A DNA stretch of 52,331 nucleotides from Paenibacillus sp. LHD-117 (GTDB lineage: Bacteria; Bacillota; Bacilli; Paenibacillales; Paenibacillaceae). Shown piece by piece: positions 23,832 through 32,999 of the stretch. Below the pieces are notes generated by a model. That model saw nothing but the letters and a program-made list of their open reading frames with translations, had not been told where the DNA came from and made no database searches. The number at the start of each line of letters is the position of its first letter. The first letter of the stretch is position 1. The stretch lies in the NCBI RefSeq assembly GCF_030929555.1, contig NZ_JAVFVT010000049.1, positions 1 through 52,331 of the forward strand, in the 5' to 3' direction. The position numbers were made by a program, and so were the translations under genes.

Positions 23832-24710
23832 TTATTTCGCATGGATGCCAAGCCGCTCCAGCATATACCTTCTGACATCCTCCGCCAAATCCTCGCGCTC
23901 CAGCGCGAAATCAATCGTCGCTTGCACGAAACCCAGCTTGTCCCCTACGTCGTGCCTGCGGCCGTCGAACCGGAAAGCGGTCAGCGACGAGAGTCGGTTA
24001 AGCTCCTGCAGGCTGTCCGTCAGCTGGATCTCTCCCGCCTTTCCCGGTTTCGCGGATTCCAGCAGGCCGAAGATCGAAGGATGCAGCACGTAGCGGCCTA
24101 CGACCGCATAGTTGGACGGCGCTTGCCCGGGCGCCGGCTTCTCGATGATATCCCTGACTCGCGATACGCGCTTGCCTTGTTCGATATCGACGATGCCGTA
24201 TTTGTGCGTCTGGTCCCACGGCACTTCCATCACGGCGACCACGGACGACTGCTCTTCTTCGTAAATATCGATCATTTGCCTCAGACATGGCGGCTCCGAG
24301 GTAAGAATGTCGTCGCCGAGCAGCACCGCGAACGGTTCGTCGGCGATGAATCTGCGGGCGCATAACACCGCGTGTCCGAGCCCGAGCGGCTCCTTCTGCC
24401 TGACGTAATAAATATCCGCCAGCTGCGAGATCTCCTTCACGACGGACAACATCGTTTCGTTGTTGCGGGCTTCGAGCTCCGCCTCCAGCTCGTACGATTT
24501 GTCGAAATGATCCTCGATCGCGCGCTTATGACGGCCGCTGACGATCACGATGCTTTCGATGCCCGACCGCACCGCCTCTTCCACGATATATTGAATCGCG
24601 GGTTTATCGATGAGCGGCAGCATTTCCTTCGGCTGCGCTTTCGTCGCCGGCAAGAACCGGGTGCCAAGTCCGCCCGCGGGAATGACGGCTTTCCGGATGA
24701 TGTTCCCCAT
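23832..24710 (-). CDS. galU: UTP-glucose-1-phosphate uridylyltransferase
   Basis: About 292 aa, the usual length. It makes UDP-glucose from UTP and glucose-1-phosphate for wall teichoic acid, glycolipid and polysaccharide synthesis in the cytoplasm. The nucleotide-binding start IRKAVIPAGGLGTRFLPATK, the KEMLPLIDKPAIQYIVEEA segment and LGDDIL are diagnostic. ATG at 24710 follows GAGGAGAGG; 55 upstream codons in the same frame lack conserved sequence. It is a single-gene transcript, divergent from trxB. Confidence 0.95.
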   Translation of the reverse strand: MGNIIRKAVIPAGGLGTRFLPATKAQPKEMLPLIDKPAIQYIVEEAVRSGIESIVIVSGRHKRAIEDHFDKSYELEAELEARNNETMLSVVKEISQLADIYYVRQKEPLGLGHAVLCARRFIADEPFAVLLGDDILTSEPPCLRQMIDIYEEEQSSVVAVMEVPWDQTHKYGIVDIEQGKRVSRVRDIIEKPAPGQAPSNYAVVGRYVLHPSIFGLLESAKPGKAGEIQLTDSLQELNRLSSLTAFRFDGRRHDVGDKLGFVQATIDFALEREDLAEDVRRYMLERLGIHAK

Positions 24711-24951
24711 ACGCCTCTCCTCTCGATGACGCGCGCTGCATGCGTGATCAGCAGCGTCCTGTTTGCCTCCATCATACCTTTTTTTGGCGGCGTAAGCCAA
24801 TATGGGCAGTCCGATTTGCAATTTCGTTACATTCGCCCGAGCGTTACATGAAGGTTGCATGAACTGTATTGACATTCGTTACAGTTAGTAATAACTTTAA
24901 TGTACGAGTTACTCTTCCAAGCACGAACAATATAATGGAGGTATTATCGAT

Positions 24952-25893
24952 ATGCACAAAACTATTATTATCGGAACCGGCCCTGCCGGACTGACATCTG
25001 CCATCTACCTGGCTCGCGCCAACATGGAGCCGCTCGTCATCGAAGGCTGGCAGCCGGGCGGGCAATTGACGACGACAACCGAAGTCGAGAATTTCCCGGG
25101 TTTTCCCGACGGCATCCTCGGAAGCGAGCTCATGGACAACATGCGCAAGCAAGCGCAGAAGTTCGGCGCGACGTTCAAGACCGGCTCCGTGAAGAGCGTC
25201 GACTTCAGCAAACGCCCCTATACGCTTGAAGTCGAAGGGCTCGGACAGCTCCAGGCGGAATCGATCATCATCTCGACGGGTGCATCGGCCAAATATTTGG
25301 GCATTCCCGGCGAGCAAGAAAACATCGGCCGCGGCGTCAGCACCTGCGCAACATGCGACGGCTTTTTCTTCCGCGGCAAAAAGCTCATCGTCATCGGCGG
25401 CGGCGACTCCGCGATGGAGGAAGCGAGCTTCCTTACCCGCTTCGCGACCGAAGTTCGCGTCGTCAACCGTCGCGAGGAGCTTCGCGCTTCGAAGATCATG
25501 CAAGACCGCGCCCGCGGGAACGAGAAGGTCGCGTGGAGCCTGAACCGCACGCCGCTTGAAGTCGTTGCCGGCGAGAACGGCCTGCAAGGGCTGCGCGTAC
25601 GCAACAACGAGACCGGCGCCGAAGAGCTGCTGGAAGCGGACGGCGTATTCGTCGCGATCGGCCATACGCCGAACACGGGCTTCCTGGGCGGCCAGATCGA
25701 GACGGACGCGCAAGGCTATATTCTCGTGAAGCCGGGCACGTCGGAGACGAATATTCCGGGCGTATTCGCTTGCGGCGACGTGCAGGACACGACGTATCGC
25801 CAGGCCATCACGGCCGCGGGCAGCGGATGCATGGCGGCACTCGACTGCGAACGTTATCTCGAGGCGCAGGCTCACGAAGCCGTCCATGCGTAA
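24952..25893 (+). CDS. trxB: Thioredoxin reductase
   Basis: Product of 313 aa. It reduces thioredoxin with NADPH through FAD and a redox disulfide. FAD-binding GTGPAGLTSAIYLARA lies at the N-terminus, the active-site CATC in STCATCDGFFF, the NADPH-binding GGGDSAMEEA and the second FAD contact GVFACGDVQD near the C-terminus. ATG at 24952 follows GGAGGT by 10 nt. TTGACA lies 75 bp upstream at about 24870, but no clear -10 follows at standard spacing. No trx gene is adjacent. Confidence 0.95.
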   Translation: MHKTIIIGTGPAGLTSAIYLARANMEPLVIEGWQPGGQLTTTTEVENFPGFPDGILGSELMDNMRKQAQKFGATFKTGSVKSVDFSKRPYTLEVEGLGQLQAESIIISTGASAKYLGIPGEQENIGRGVSTCATCDGFFFRGKKLIVIGGGDSAMEEASFLTRFATEVRVVNRREELRASKIMQDRARGNEKVAWSLNRTPLEVVAGENGLQGLRVRNNETGAEELLEADGVFVAIGHTPNTGFLGGQIETDAQGYILVKPGTSETNIPGVFACGDVQDTTYRQAITAAGSGCMAALDCERYLEAQAHEAVHA

Positions 25894-25920
25894 CCTGCCG
25901 AACGCAGGCAAAAATTTTTG
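25894..25920 (+). terminator. Weak terminator of trxB
   Basis: CCTGC (25894-25898), loop CGAAC and GCAGG (25904-25908) are followed by CAAAAATTTTTG. The stem is only 5 bp, so termination may be partial. Confidence 0.4.
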
Positions 25921-25943
25921 TAGTGCAATTAGGAAAAATCATG

Positions 25944-26090
25944 TATAATGAACCTTGTTGAGAGTTCAAAATATAAAGGCACTGCTACCGCATTCTTATG
26001 TTCGATCCACGCTTCGCGAGAGCGGCGCCGAACATTTTTAAGAAAAAGGTACAACCTCGGCTATCAAAGCAGAGGTTGTACCTTTTTTTT
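25944..26090 (+). ncRNA. Candidate structured leader or small RNA
   Basis: A consensus -10 (TATAAT, 25944-25949) without a clear -35 at normal spacing is followed by about 90 nt with a GTTCG...CGAAC stem near 25990-26035 enclosing GCTTCGCGAGAGC, and then by a strong terminator (26043-26090). The next gene, a GH13 enzyme, starts 36 bp later. The segment could be a small RNA or an attenuation leader for that gene. I recognise no known riboswitch family. A 77-codon frame from 25948 crosses it but has no ribosome site. Confidence 0.35.
26043..26090 (+). terminator. Strong terminator upstream of the GH13 gene
   Basis: AAAAAGGTACAACCTC pairs with GAGGTTGTACC plus a T8 run around a 13-nt loop. The stem exceeds 11 bp. 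It stands only 36 bp before the GH13 start, so the gene needs a promoter after it or read-through under regulation. Confidence 0.85.
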
Positions 26091-26125
26091 CGTTACTTAC
26101 ATCCATTATGAAGGAGAGATGGAAA

Positions 26126-28069
26126 ATGTTATTAGAAGCGATCTATCACAGACCGAAACAAAATTGGGCGTACGCCTATGACGGCAAAACCATTCACTTG
26201 AGAGTGCGTACGGGACGCCGGGACGTCGAGCGCGTAGAAGCGATCGTCGGCGACAAATACGCGTGGGAGCAGACCGCAGACACCGTTCCGATGCGTCTGT
26301 TCGCAAGCGACGAGCGGTTTGATTATTGGGAGACCTTCGTCGTCCCTCCCTTCCGCAGACTTCGGTACGCCTTCCTGCTTACGAGCGGCGGCGAACGATT
26401 GCTGCTGACGGAGAAAGGCTTTGAGGAGAAGGTTCCGGATCACTGCCTTACGTTCTTCGACTTCCCGTTCCTGAATCCCGTCGACGTCTTCGAGCCGCCG
26501 GCTTGGGTGAAGGACGCCGTGTTCTATCAAATCTTCCCGGAACGTTTCGCTAACGGCGATCCGTCCTTGAACCCGGAAGGCGTAGAACCTTGGGGCGGCA
26601 AGCCGACGCCTTCAAACTTTTTCGGCGGCGACCTGCAGGGCGTCATCGACCATCTGGACCATCTGGCCCGGCTTGGCGTGAACGCAATTTATTTTACCCC
26701 GCTGTTCGAAGCGACGACCAATCATAAATACGACACGCAAGACTATCTGAAGGTAGACCCGCAATTCGGCTCGAACGAGAAGCTGAAGGAGCTCGTCGAC
26801 ATCTGCCATTCGCGCGGCATCCGCGTCCTGCTCGACGCCGTCTTCAACCATTCCGGCCGCACTTTCCAGCCGTTCGTGGACGCGCGCGAGAACGGCCAGA
26901 GCTCGAAGTATGCCGATTGGTTCCATGTGAGGGAATGGCCGCTTCAAGTCGTCGACGGCGTTCCGACGTACGAAACTTTCGCTTTCGAGCCGCTTATGCC
27001 GAAGTTGAATACGGAGAATCCGGAGGTCAAAGCATATTTGTTCGAAGTGGCGCGCTATTGGCTCGAGGAAATCGGCATTGACGGTTGGCGGCTGGACGTC
27101 GCGAACGAAGTCGATCACCAATTCTGGCGCGAGTTCCGCGCCGTCGTAAAAGGCGTCAATCCGGAAGCCTACATTCTCGGAGAGATTTGGCATGATTCCA
27201 TGATGTGGCTGCAAGGCGACCAGTTCGATGCCGTCATGAACTATCCGTTCACGAACGCGGCGCTGGACTTCTTCGCCTATGGGAAAGGATCGGCCTCCGC
27301 ATTCGCGAGCGCGATCGGCGCCCAGCTTGCCGCTTACCCGCAACAAGTGACGGAATCCGCGTTCAACCTGCTCGATAGCCACGATACGCCGCGTTTGCTC
27401 TCGCTATGCGGCGATCATGTCGGCCGGCTGAAGCTGGCGGCGCTCTTCCAAATGACCTATCCCGGCACGCCTTGCATTTATTACGGCGACGAAGTCGGCA
27501 TGAACGGCGAAGGCGACCCAGATTGCCGCAAATGTATGGTCTGGGAGCCGCATGAGCAAGACGCAGCGTTGTTCGGCTTCTATCAAGACGCGATCGGATT
27601 GCGTCATGAATTCGAAGCGATGCGCGGCTCCGATATCGCATTCCTGCATGCGGGCGACGCGGATGGGCTGCTTGCATACGAGCGCCGCTCGGACGGTCAG
27701 CGTCTGTTGATTGCGATGAATGCGAGCGAGGAAGACGGAGAGATTGCGTGTTTGCCGTCGCATCGCGATGCAGCGGCAGGCTCGAGAGCGGTCTTCGCGA
27801 TTCCGTTCCGCGGATTCAAGGCTGCAGGGTCTGATGCAGAAGCGGTAGATGGAAACCCAGAAGAAGTGTTGGCGTCCGAAGAAGTTGTTTCCTTGAGCAG
27901 CGAATTGCCTAACGCCGGCATCGATTCATTGAACGTACCGACAGAATGGAAAGTCGTCTTCTCCAGCGAGGATGCCTATCCGGTCGGAAGCATCTTGTCG
28001 ACCGGCAAGGACGGCGTTCTTCCCCTGGCGCTTGGCGGATTTGGATACGTAGTGCTAAGGCAGGTTTAA
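26126..28069 (+). CDS. GH13 cyclomaltodextrinase / neopullulanase-like alpha-glycosidase
   Basis: About 647 aa with no signal peptide. The first 125 residues are a CBM34-like domain typical of the cyclomaltodextrinase subfamily. The catalytic barrel has all expected residues: nucleophile Asp in GWRLDVANEVDH, acid Glu in YILGEIWHD, Asp in LLDSHDTPR, and DAVFNHSG. ATG at 26126 follows AAGGAGA; the ATG at 26108 would use part of that site as codons. A poorly conserved insert of about 40 residues (EAVDGNPEEVLASEEV onward) precedes the last strands. It likely hydrolyses cyclodextrins, pullulan or short maltodextrins in the cytoplasm, complementing the mdx locus 3 kb away. Confidence 0.9.
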   Translation: MLLEAIYHRPKQNWAYAYDGKTIHLRVRTGRRDVERVEAIVGDKYAWEQTADTVPMRLFASDERFDYWETFVVPPFRRLRYAFLLTSGGERLLLTEKGFEEKVPDHCLTFFDFPFLNPVDVFEPPAWVKDAVFYQIFPERFANGDPSLNPEGVEPWGGKPTPSNFFGGDLQGVIDHLDHLARLGVNAIYFTPLFEATTNHKYDTQDYLKVDPQFGSNEKLKELVDICHSRGIRVLLDAVFNHSGRTFQPFVDARENGQSSKYADWFHVREWPLQVVDGVPTYETFAFEPLMPKLNTENPEVKAYLFEVARYWLEEIGIDGWRLDVANEVDHQFWREFRAVVKGVNPEAYILGEIWHDSMMWLQGDQFDAVMNYPFTNAALDFFAYGKGSASAFASAIGAQLAAYPQQVTESAFNLLDSHDTPRLLSLCGDHVGRLKLAALFQMTYPGTPCIYYGDEVGMNGEGDPDCRKCMVWEPHEQDAALFGFYQDAIGLRHEFEAMRGSDIAFLHAGDADGLLAYERRSDGQRLLIAMNASEEDGEIACLPSHRDAAAGSRAVFAIPFRGFKAAGSDAEAVDGNPEEVLASEEVVSLSSELPNAGIDSLNVPTEWKVVFSSEDAYPVGSILSTGKDGVLPLALGGFGYVVLRQV

Positions 28070-28151
28070 CGAGGGTTTGGAATCTGTCCGATCCGCAAAG
28101 ACTGCCGAAGCGAGTTGACTTATCAATTGCGCAGGTGAGGAGGATGTCGGC

Positions 28152-29453
28152 ATGAGCGAATTATTCCGGGAGACCGAGCCAACGGGACTCCCCCGTTCCG
28201 CCGCGAATGCGGCTTCGGCCGGACGGGAGTCGTCCATTTGGCGCAGCCGGGCATTCAGCCTTTATTTTGCCAGCTACAGTATTTCGTTAATGGGCAATAC
28301 GTTCCACAGCATCGCGCTTAATTTATGGGTGCTGCAGACGACCGGGAGCGCGAAGCTCATGTCGCTCGTCCTCATTACCCATCTGGCTGCCGGCATGTTG
28401 TTCGGCTCGGTCGCAGGTACGATCGCGGATCGCGCGGATAAACGCAAGCTCATGTGGATGTCCGATCTGCTGCGGTTCGTTACCGTAGGCCTGATCGCGA
28501 TCTGCATTGCCGTACCCGGCGTACCGTTCGCGGCCATTATTCTGTTGACCGCCTTAACGGCTTTCGTCGGCGTGTTCCGCACGCCCGCCTTCCAAGCTTC
28601 GCTGATCGAGGTGGTCGGCAAGGAGCGCGTGACGCAAGCATCCAGCGCGCTCACGTTGTCCGACAATTTGATCCGTATCGTCGGTTTCGCGCTCGGCGGG
28701 ATGGCCGTAGCGCTCCTCGGGGGCACGGTCGCCATTGCCATCGACGCCTTCGCCTTCCTCATATCGGGGCTGCTGCTGTTCGCGGCAGGGCGGTTCCCGT
28801 ATGCGGCGGATGCGGAATCGGCGGCAAGCACGGAACGCAAGCGGCTTTCGTTCAAGGAAGACTTCACGGCGGGACTTCGTTTCGTTTGGGGCAGCCCACT
28901 TACCCGAGCGGCTCTGATTCTGCTTCCGCTCTTGATGTTCTTCTTTCTATCCAACTTCATGCTCGTGCAGGTTATGGCCGTAAAAGTGTGGAAGGCCTCT
29001 CCGCTCGTGTTCGGTCTATTGGAGGCGTGCATTCCGCTCGGGTATATTATCGGCTCCCTTTTCCTGCTGAAATTCGATCGGCTGCTGAAGCGCAAAGGCC
29101 GATGGATGATGGGCGCCATGGCGGGCATGGGGCCGCTATTCGCGGCTATCGCCCTCGCGGGCGAGACGCTCGTCGCGCTGCCTCTTATCCTGATCGTCGG
29201 CTTGCTGTTCTCCTTCTGTACGACGATTGTCTTCATCCTGCTCCGAATCGGCGTCGAATCCGACATGCAGGGGCGCGTCTTCGGCCTGTTCGGCGCGGTC
29301 ACGAGTGTGACGCCTCCCGTCGGCTTAGCCGTGTTCTCCGCGTTATCGGATGAGTATGGACCAAGCCCGATCATGCTCGGCAGCGGCATCGCCATGCTCG
29401 CGCTCGGAATCGTCGCGCTGCTGACGATGAGGCAGCTGAGAGAGGTAACCTAG
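28152..29453 (+). CDS. MFS exporter, macrolide-efflux (MFS_3) type
   Basis: Product of 433 aa with about 12 helices. The first helices (ALYFASYSISLMGNTFHSIA-like start, then VLITHLAAGMLFGSVAGTIADR) and the loop ADRADKRKLMWMSDLLRF match the MFS_3/Mef-type group that exports drugs or small metabolites by proton antiport. ATG at 28152 follows AGGAGG. It lies 80 bp after the GH13 gene and may share its transcript; nothing ties it functionally to sugars. Confidence 0.85.
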   Translation: MSELFRETEPTGLPRSAANAASAGRESSIWRSRAFSLYFASYSISLMGNTFHSIALNLWVLQTTGSAKLMSLVLITHLAAGMLFGSVAGTIADRADKRKLMWMSDLLRFVTVGLIAICIAVPGVPFAAIILLTALTAFVGVFRTPAFQASLIEVVGKERVTQASSALTLSDNLIRIVGFALGGMAVALLGGTVAIAIDAFAFLISGLLLFAAGRFPYAADAESAASTERKRLSFKEDFTAGLRFVWGSPLTRAALILLPLLMFFFLSNFMLVQVMAVKVWKASPLVFGLLEACIPLGYIIGSLFLLKFDRLLKRKGRWMMGAMAGMGPLFAAIALAGETLVALPLILIVGLLFSFCTTIVFILLRIGVESDMQGRVFGLFGAVTSVTPPVGLAVFSALSDEYGPSPIMLGSGIAMLALGIVALLTMRQLREVT

Positions 29454-29488
29454 GGAATCGGCACCTTCGACACTTTTGAGCAAAACGT

Positions 29489-29520
29489 AAGACCTACGCA
29501 TTCCCGCGTAGGTCTTCTTT
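29489..29520 (+). terminator. Terminator after the MFS gene
   Basis: AAGACCTACGC, a 6-nt loop and GCGTAGGTCTT form a perfect 11-bp stem followed by CTTT. Confidence 0.85.
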
Positions 29521-29620
29521 GCTTCTCGCAACCGCAAACCTCTCTCCTGTTGCAAACCTCCCTATCGTCGCTCACCAATAAAATATTGCATAACGTACAG
29601 CATTTTACGGGCTAGAAGAA

Positions 29621-29628
29621 CAGGAATA
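29621..29628. repeat. Target-site duplication, left copy
   Basis: CAGGAATA here is repeated at 31055-31062, immediately outside the other end of the IS256 element. Confidence 0.75.
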
Positions 29629-31054
29629 GGTAGCGTCAAGAATTATGTGTAAGCTGGTGGATATTACCTTCGAGATCGGAAGTTGGATTGTAGTATGAAT
29701 GTTCTGACGACTTTTGCTAGGGGGCATCCCCCACCGGTGATTTGGATTTATGGGTATCATTCCCATTCCGCGTTTTATGACTGCGGATAACGTTGCTCGA
29801 ACATTACAGTTAGTTCTTTCTTCACTTCAGCGTTACCGAAGCCCGTTACCACGCGATTGCCATACCGTTCGTTGTAAGCAATGATGTCCAGATAGACGAT
29901 TTTCTCTACAGCATCCATGTTCGTGAGGCTGTTCATCGGCTTGAGCCGCTTTCGAAATCTTTGTTCATACGTTCGATTGGGTTTGAGGTGTAGATAGCTG
30001 CCTTGATCATCGCCGGGTACTTGTAAAAGGTCAATAGTGTGGATAATTGATTCTCCCAAGACTGAATCTCCTTCGGGTATTGCTTGCCCCACTTGGCTTT
30101 CACGCTATCAAAAGCAGCCAGTGCAAGCTCGTGATCAAGCGCATTGTAGATCGTCTTTAAATCGTCGATGAACTCTGTCTTGTGCTGAACGCGGATCTTC
30201 GGAAATGTCGCCCGAACTTTGTGGACCACGCAGTGCTGAACGTCTGCTTTCGGATAGGTCTCTTTGAAGGCCTCATCCAGCCCTGACAAGCCGTCGAAGA
30301 CGCCAAGCAGAACTTCTTTTGCTCCGCGGTTGTAAAGGTCCTTCAGCACGTCACGCCAGCCGTTGGCACTCTCATGTCCACCAACGTAGAACCCAAGAAT
30401 CTCACGATGGCCGTCTTCGTCGATCCCTAAGGCAAAGTAGATCACTTCGCCGCTGACCGTGCTGCGCTTCAGCTTGACGTACATACCGTCTAGATAGATG
30501 ACGGAATAGCGTTTTTGAAGCGGTCTTTCGTGCCAAGCTTGAATGTCTTCCAAGACGGTTGCTGTGATGTTGCTGACGGTCGTCGGGGAGTAGTGGCTTC
30601 CAAACATGCTCTCGATGAAGCGTGCGACATCACGGGTCCCCATACCGCTTTTATACATTTGGATAACCGCTTCCTCTAGCCATCCGTCACGGCGCTGGTA
30701 TGGTTCAAACACTTGTGTCTGAAACTCACCAGCACGGTCCCGCGGTACCGTCAAATCTTGGATGTCGCCAAACTTCGTGTGGAGGTTGCGTTTATAATAG
30801 CCGTTGCGACTGTTCCGCTTCCCGGAGTCGGTCGAGTCCATGAATGCTTCAATTTCAGCACGCATGATGGACTCCAGATTGTTCTTCACAAATTCAGTGA
30901 CAACATTTTCAAATAGATTGTGCAGCATATTTTCGGGTATAGTATTCATCGAGTAGGGTTCCTTTCTTGGTGACTTCGCAATCCCGAGAATACCCTACTT
31001 TTTTGTGTCTTGGGAAGACTCCAAAACTTGGTACACAGAATACTTTACACCATC
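29629..31054 (-). mobile_element. IS256-family insertion sequence
   Basis: 1426 bp, normal for the family. The 23-bp ends (29629-29651 and 31032-31054) are imperfect inverted repeats matching at 17 positions, with AGNATTNTGTGTA best conserved. Direct 8-bp copies of CAGGAATA flank it, the duplication size expected for IS256. One transposase gene lies inside but carries a frameshift. The clear duplication suggests fairly recent insertion into intergenic DNA between the MFS gene and the amylase gene. Confidence 0.85.
29775..30949 (-). pseudogene. IS256-family transposase, frameshifted
   Basis: The mutator-type transposase reads as a 338-aa frame (29933-30949) plus an overlapping frame (29775 to about 29970). 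One missing base near 29957-29960 separates them: MNKDF should continue as MNKxFRKRLKPMNSL. Restored length is about 391 aa, the family norm. Catalytic Asp residues are in YLDGMYVKL and GVFDGLSGL and the Glu is in NPIERMNK, so the shift falls just after the catalytic Glu. ATG at 30949 follows AAAGGA. As sequenced the protein loses its last 50 residues and is probably inactive. Confidence 0.85.
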
Positions 31055-31062
31055 CAGGAATA
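31055..31062. repeat. Target-site duplication, right copy
   Basis: CAGGAATA, identical to 29621-29628, directly flanks the right inverted repeat of the IS256 element. Confidence 0.75.
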
Positions 31063-31215
31063 CGTCAATTACTGCAAAATGTGCAGCAATTTCCTCAGAA
31101 AAAGCCCGAATCCGCTCCTATATCTCTAAAAATCCTGCACATTTGCAGGAATCGGCAAGTTGGCTTTCATTCGAAGAAAAAATGCGGTATGAACTACAGG
31201 AATTGCCGTGCCCGG
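31063..31215. repeat. Intergenic palindromic repeat sequence, possibly dispersed
   Basis: This gap contains related hairpin-like units: CTGCAAAATGTGCAGCAATTT near 31071, CCTGCACATTTGCAGG near 31135 (6-bp perfect stem), and a similar TTGCATAACGTACAGCATTTT to the left of the IS near 29587. They share TGC-N-GCAG cores followed by AG-rich spacers. I infer a dispersed non-coding repeat family into which the IS inserted. No gene is present. Confidence 0.4.
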
Positions 31216-31261
31216 GGAGGGCAGTTCCCAGCCGCACTGCCTGACCTCGGTCAGAGCAGAA

Positions 31262-31303
31262 CAAAAAGCCAGGCGATCGAGCATGCCGCGCTCGCCGCCT
31301 GGC
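31262..31303 (-). terminator. Terminator of the mdx/amylase operon
   Basis: On the minus strand GCCAGGCGGCGAGC and GCTCGATCGCCTGGC pair across GCGGCAT, followed by TTTTTG. It lies 10 bp past the amylase stop. Confidence 0.8.
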
Positions 31304-31313
31304 CTCATTTGAT

Positions 31314-32999
31314 TTACTTCAAGATAACCGTGCTGTACGGCGGAAGCGACAACGTCGCTCCTTCCAGCTTCGCCCCATCGTTCGTGCTACGGACAATCTC
31401 CTTGAACTCGCCGAACGTATCGGAAGCCGTCAGCTCCGCCGTCCGAGTCTCGCCCGTCAAGTTGTGGACGACCAACGCGCGCTCCGACTTCGTCATCCGA
31501 ACATAGGCGCTGACCCCAGCAATCGCTTCGGCCATCTTATATTCCCCGATGCCGCCGTCACGGAGAGCCGGCTCTTCGTTGCGCCAGCCGATCAGCGTCT
31601 TGTAGTGCGCAAGCAGAGAGGATTCATCGTTAAGCTGCGACTCCACGGAAACACCGCTTCCCGGCAACGCAAACCGCGGCGCAATCCACGAAGTCTGCCC
31701 TTCCCCGCCTTCGGCCGAGGCGTGCCATAGCATCGGCTCGCGGATATATTCATCCGGCTTCATGCCGGTCATGCCGATCTCTTCGCCGTAATAGAGAAAC
31801 GGCGTACCCGGCAAAGTGAGGAGCAGGGACGCAGCCATCCGCGCATGATCCAAGTTGCCGCCGAGCATGCTCATGACCCGGTTCTGGTCATGGTTGCTGA
31901 GGAATGGGGCGTCCAGAAACGCGCCCCCCGACTTCGCCTCGTACGCGCCGTACACTCTGCCGAGCGAATAGGCCAGATCGGGATCGCGTTCGGTCTGCGC
32001 CGCGCTAATCAGCTTGCCCGCCAGATCGAAGTGGAACGCAGAATCCAGCGCCTTGTCGAAGTAGGGCGCGATCACCGAAACGGAATCCCATACTTCCCCG
32101 ATCAAATAAACATCCTGCTTCGCCGCCGCGAGCCCTGCGCGGAACTCCTGCCACCAGGCCAGATTGTCCGCTTGCACTTCGGGTTTGTTCACGGTGGACG
32201 CAAAGTCGCCGTAAATATGTTTGGCCGCGTCGAGACGGAAGCCGTCGAGGCCTTGATCGAGCCAATAGCGGCCGATTTTGATCATCTCTTCGCGAACCTT
32301 CGGTTCTTCGAAGTTGAGATCTGGCATGCCGCTCCAGAACACGCCTAAATACTTCAGGCTCCCGTACGGATGCCACGGATTGCCGCCGACCGCGCCGTCC
32401 GCCTGAAGCTGCTCGTCCTTGCCGGCGATCGTATACCAGCTCCGGTACGGGCTGTCGGGATTCGCCAGCGCATCCTTGAACCACGGATGTTCGCTGCTCG
32501 TATGATTCACGACCAGATCCATGATCACCTCGATATCCCGTTTATGCGCTTCGTCCAGCAGCCGTTTCAAATCCTCGAGCGTCCCGTACTCCGGATTCAC
32601 CGTATAATAATCCGTTACGTCATAGCCGTGATAGCTGGGCGAGGCATTGATCGGCATGAGCCAAATGCCGCCCACGCCGAGCTCATCCAAGTAATCGAGC
32701 TTCTCCGTCACGCCGTTCAAATCTCCGATTCCGTCCCCGTTCGTGTCGTAGAACGAGCGAACGAAAATTTCGTAGAACACGCGCGATGGCTGCTCGTCGA
32801 CTTCATAGGAAGCCGGGACGGGCGTTTGGTCCGACGACGTTTGAGAGTTTCCGTTCCCGCTTCCGTCCGTCCCCGCTCCGGCGTCGGTTTCATTGCCCGC
32901 CGCGTCATTCGCGTTCGTGCAGCCCGCAAGCAGCGCGGCCGCCAGCGCGAACGCCAGCGCCGCGCGTTTCCATCCTAGCTTCGAAGCCACCGGCATCAT
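31314..32999 (-). CDS. GH13 alpha-amylase lipoprotein
   Basis: About 561 aa. The lipobox LAAALLAGC and a Gly/Ser/Asn-rich linker place it on the outer face of the membrane. GH13 residues are complete: nucleophile Asp in GFRLDAAKHI, acid Glu in LIGEVWDS, Asp in LSNHDQNRV, and VVNHTSSEHPWF. The DTNGDGIGDLNG loop fits the oligosaccharide-type alpha-amylase group. ATG at 32999 overlaps the stop of the mdxG-type gene (ATGA), with AAGGG just upstream, so translation is coupled. It would generate maltodextrins right beside the binding protein. Confidence 0.9.
   Translation of the reverse strand: MMPVASKLGWKRAALAFALAAALLAGCTNANDAAGNETDAGAGTDGSGNGNSQTSSDQTPVPASYEVDEQPSRVFYEIFVRSFYDTNGDGIGDLNGVTEKLDYLDELGVGGIWLMPINASPSYHGYDVTDYYTVNPEYGTLEDLKRLLDEAHKRDIEVIMDLVVNHTSSEHPWFKDALANPDSPYRSWYTIAGKDEQLQADGAVGGNPWHPYGSLKYLGVFWSGMPDLNFEEPKVREEMIKIGRYWLDQGLDGFRLDAAKHIYGDFASTVNKPEVQADNLAWWQEFRAGLAAAKQDVYLIGEVWDSVSVIAPYFDKALDSAFHFDLAGKLISAAQTERDPDLAYSLGRVYGAYEAKSGGAFLDAPFLSNHDQNRVMSMLGGNLDHARMAASLLLTLPGTPFLYYGEEIGMTGMKPDEYIREPMLWHASAEGGEGQTSWIAPRFALPGSGVSVESQLNDESSLLAHYKTLIGWRNEEPALRDGGIGEYKMAEAIAGVSAYVRMTKSERALVVHNLTGETRTAELTASDTFGEFKEIVRSTNDGAKLEGATLSLPPYSTVILK

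Noticed and set aside
24844..25911. A 355-aa open frame antisense to trxB.
   Set aside because: trxB has complete FAD, NADPH and CATC motifs; the antisense frame is a codon-bias shadow.
25948..26181. A 77-codon frame starting inside the -10 box and running through the terminator into the GH13 gene.
   Set aside because: No ribosome site; its last part is out of frame with the true gene and encodes the terminator stem.
29933..29975. Programmed ribosomal frameshifting in the IS256 transposase.
   Set aside because: IS256 elements use a single frame, and no slippery heptamer with a downstream structure is evident; a simple missing base explains it.
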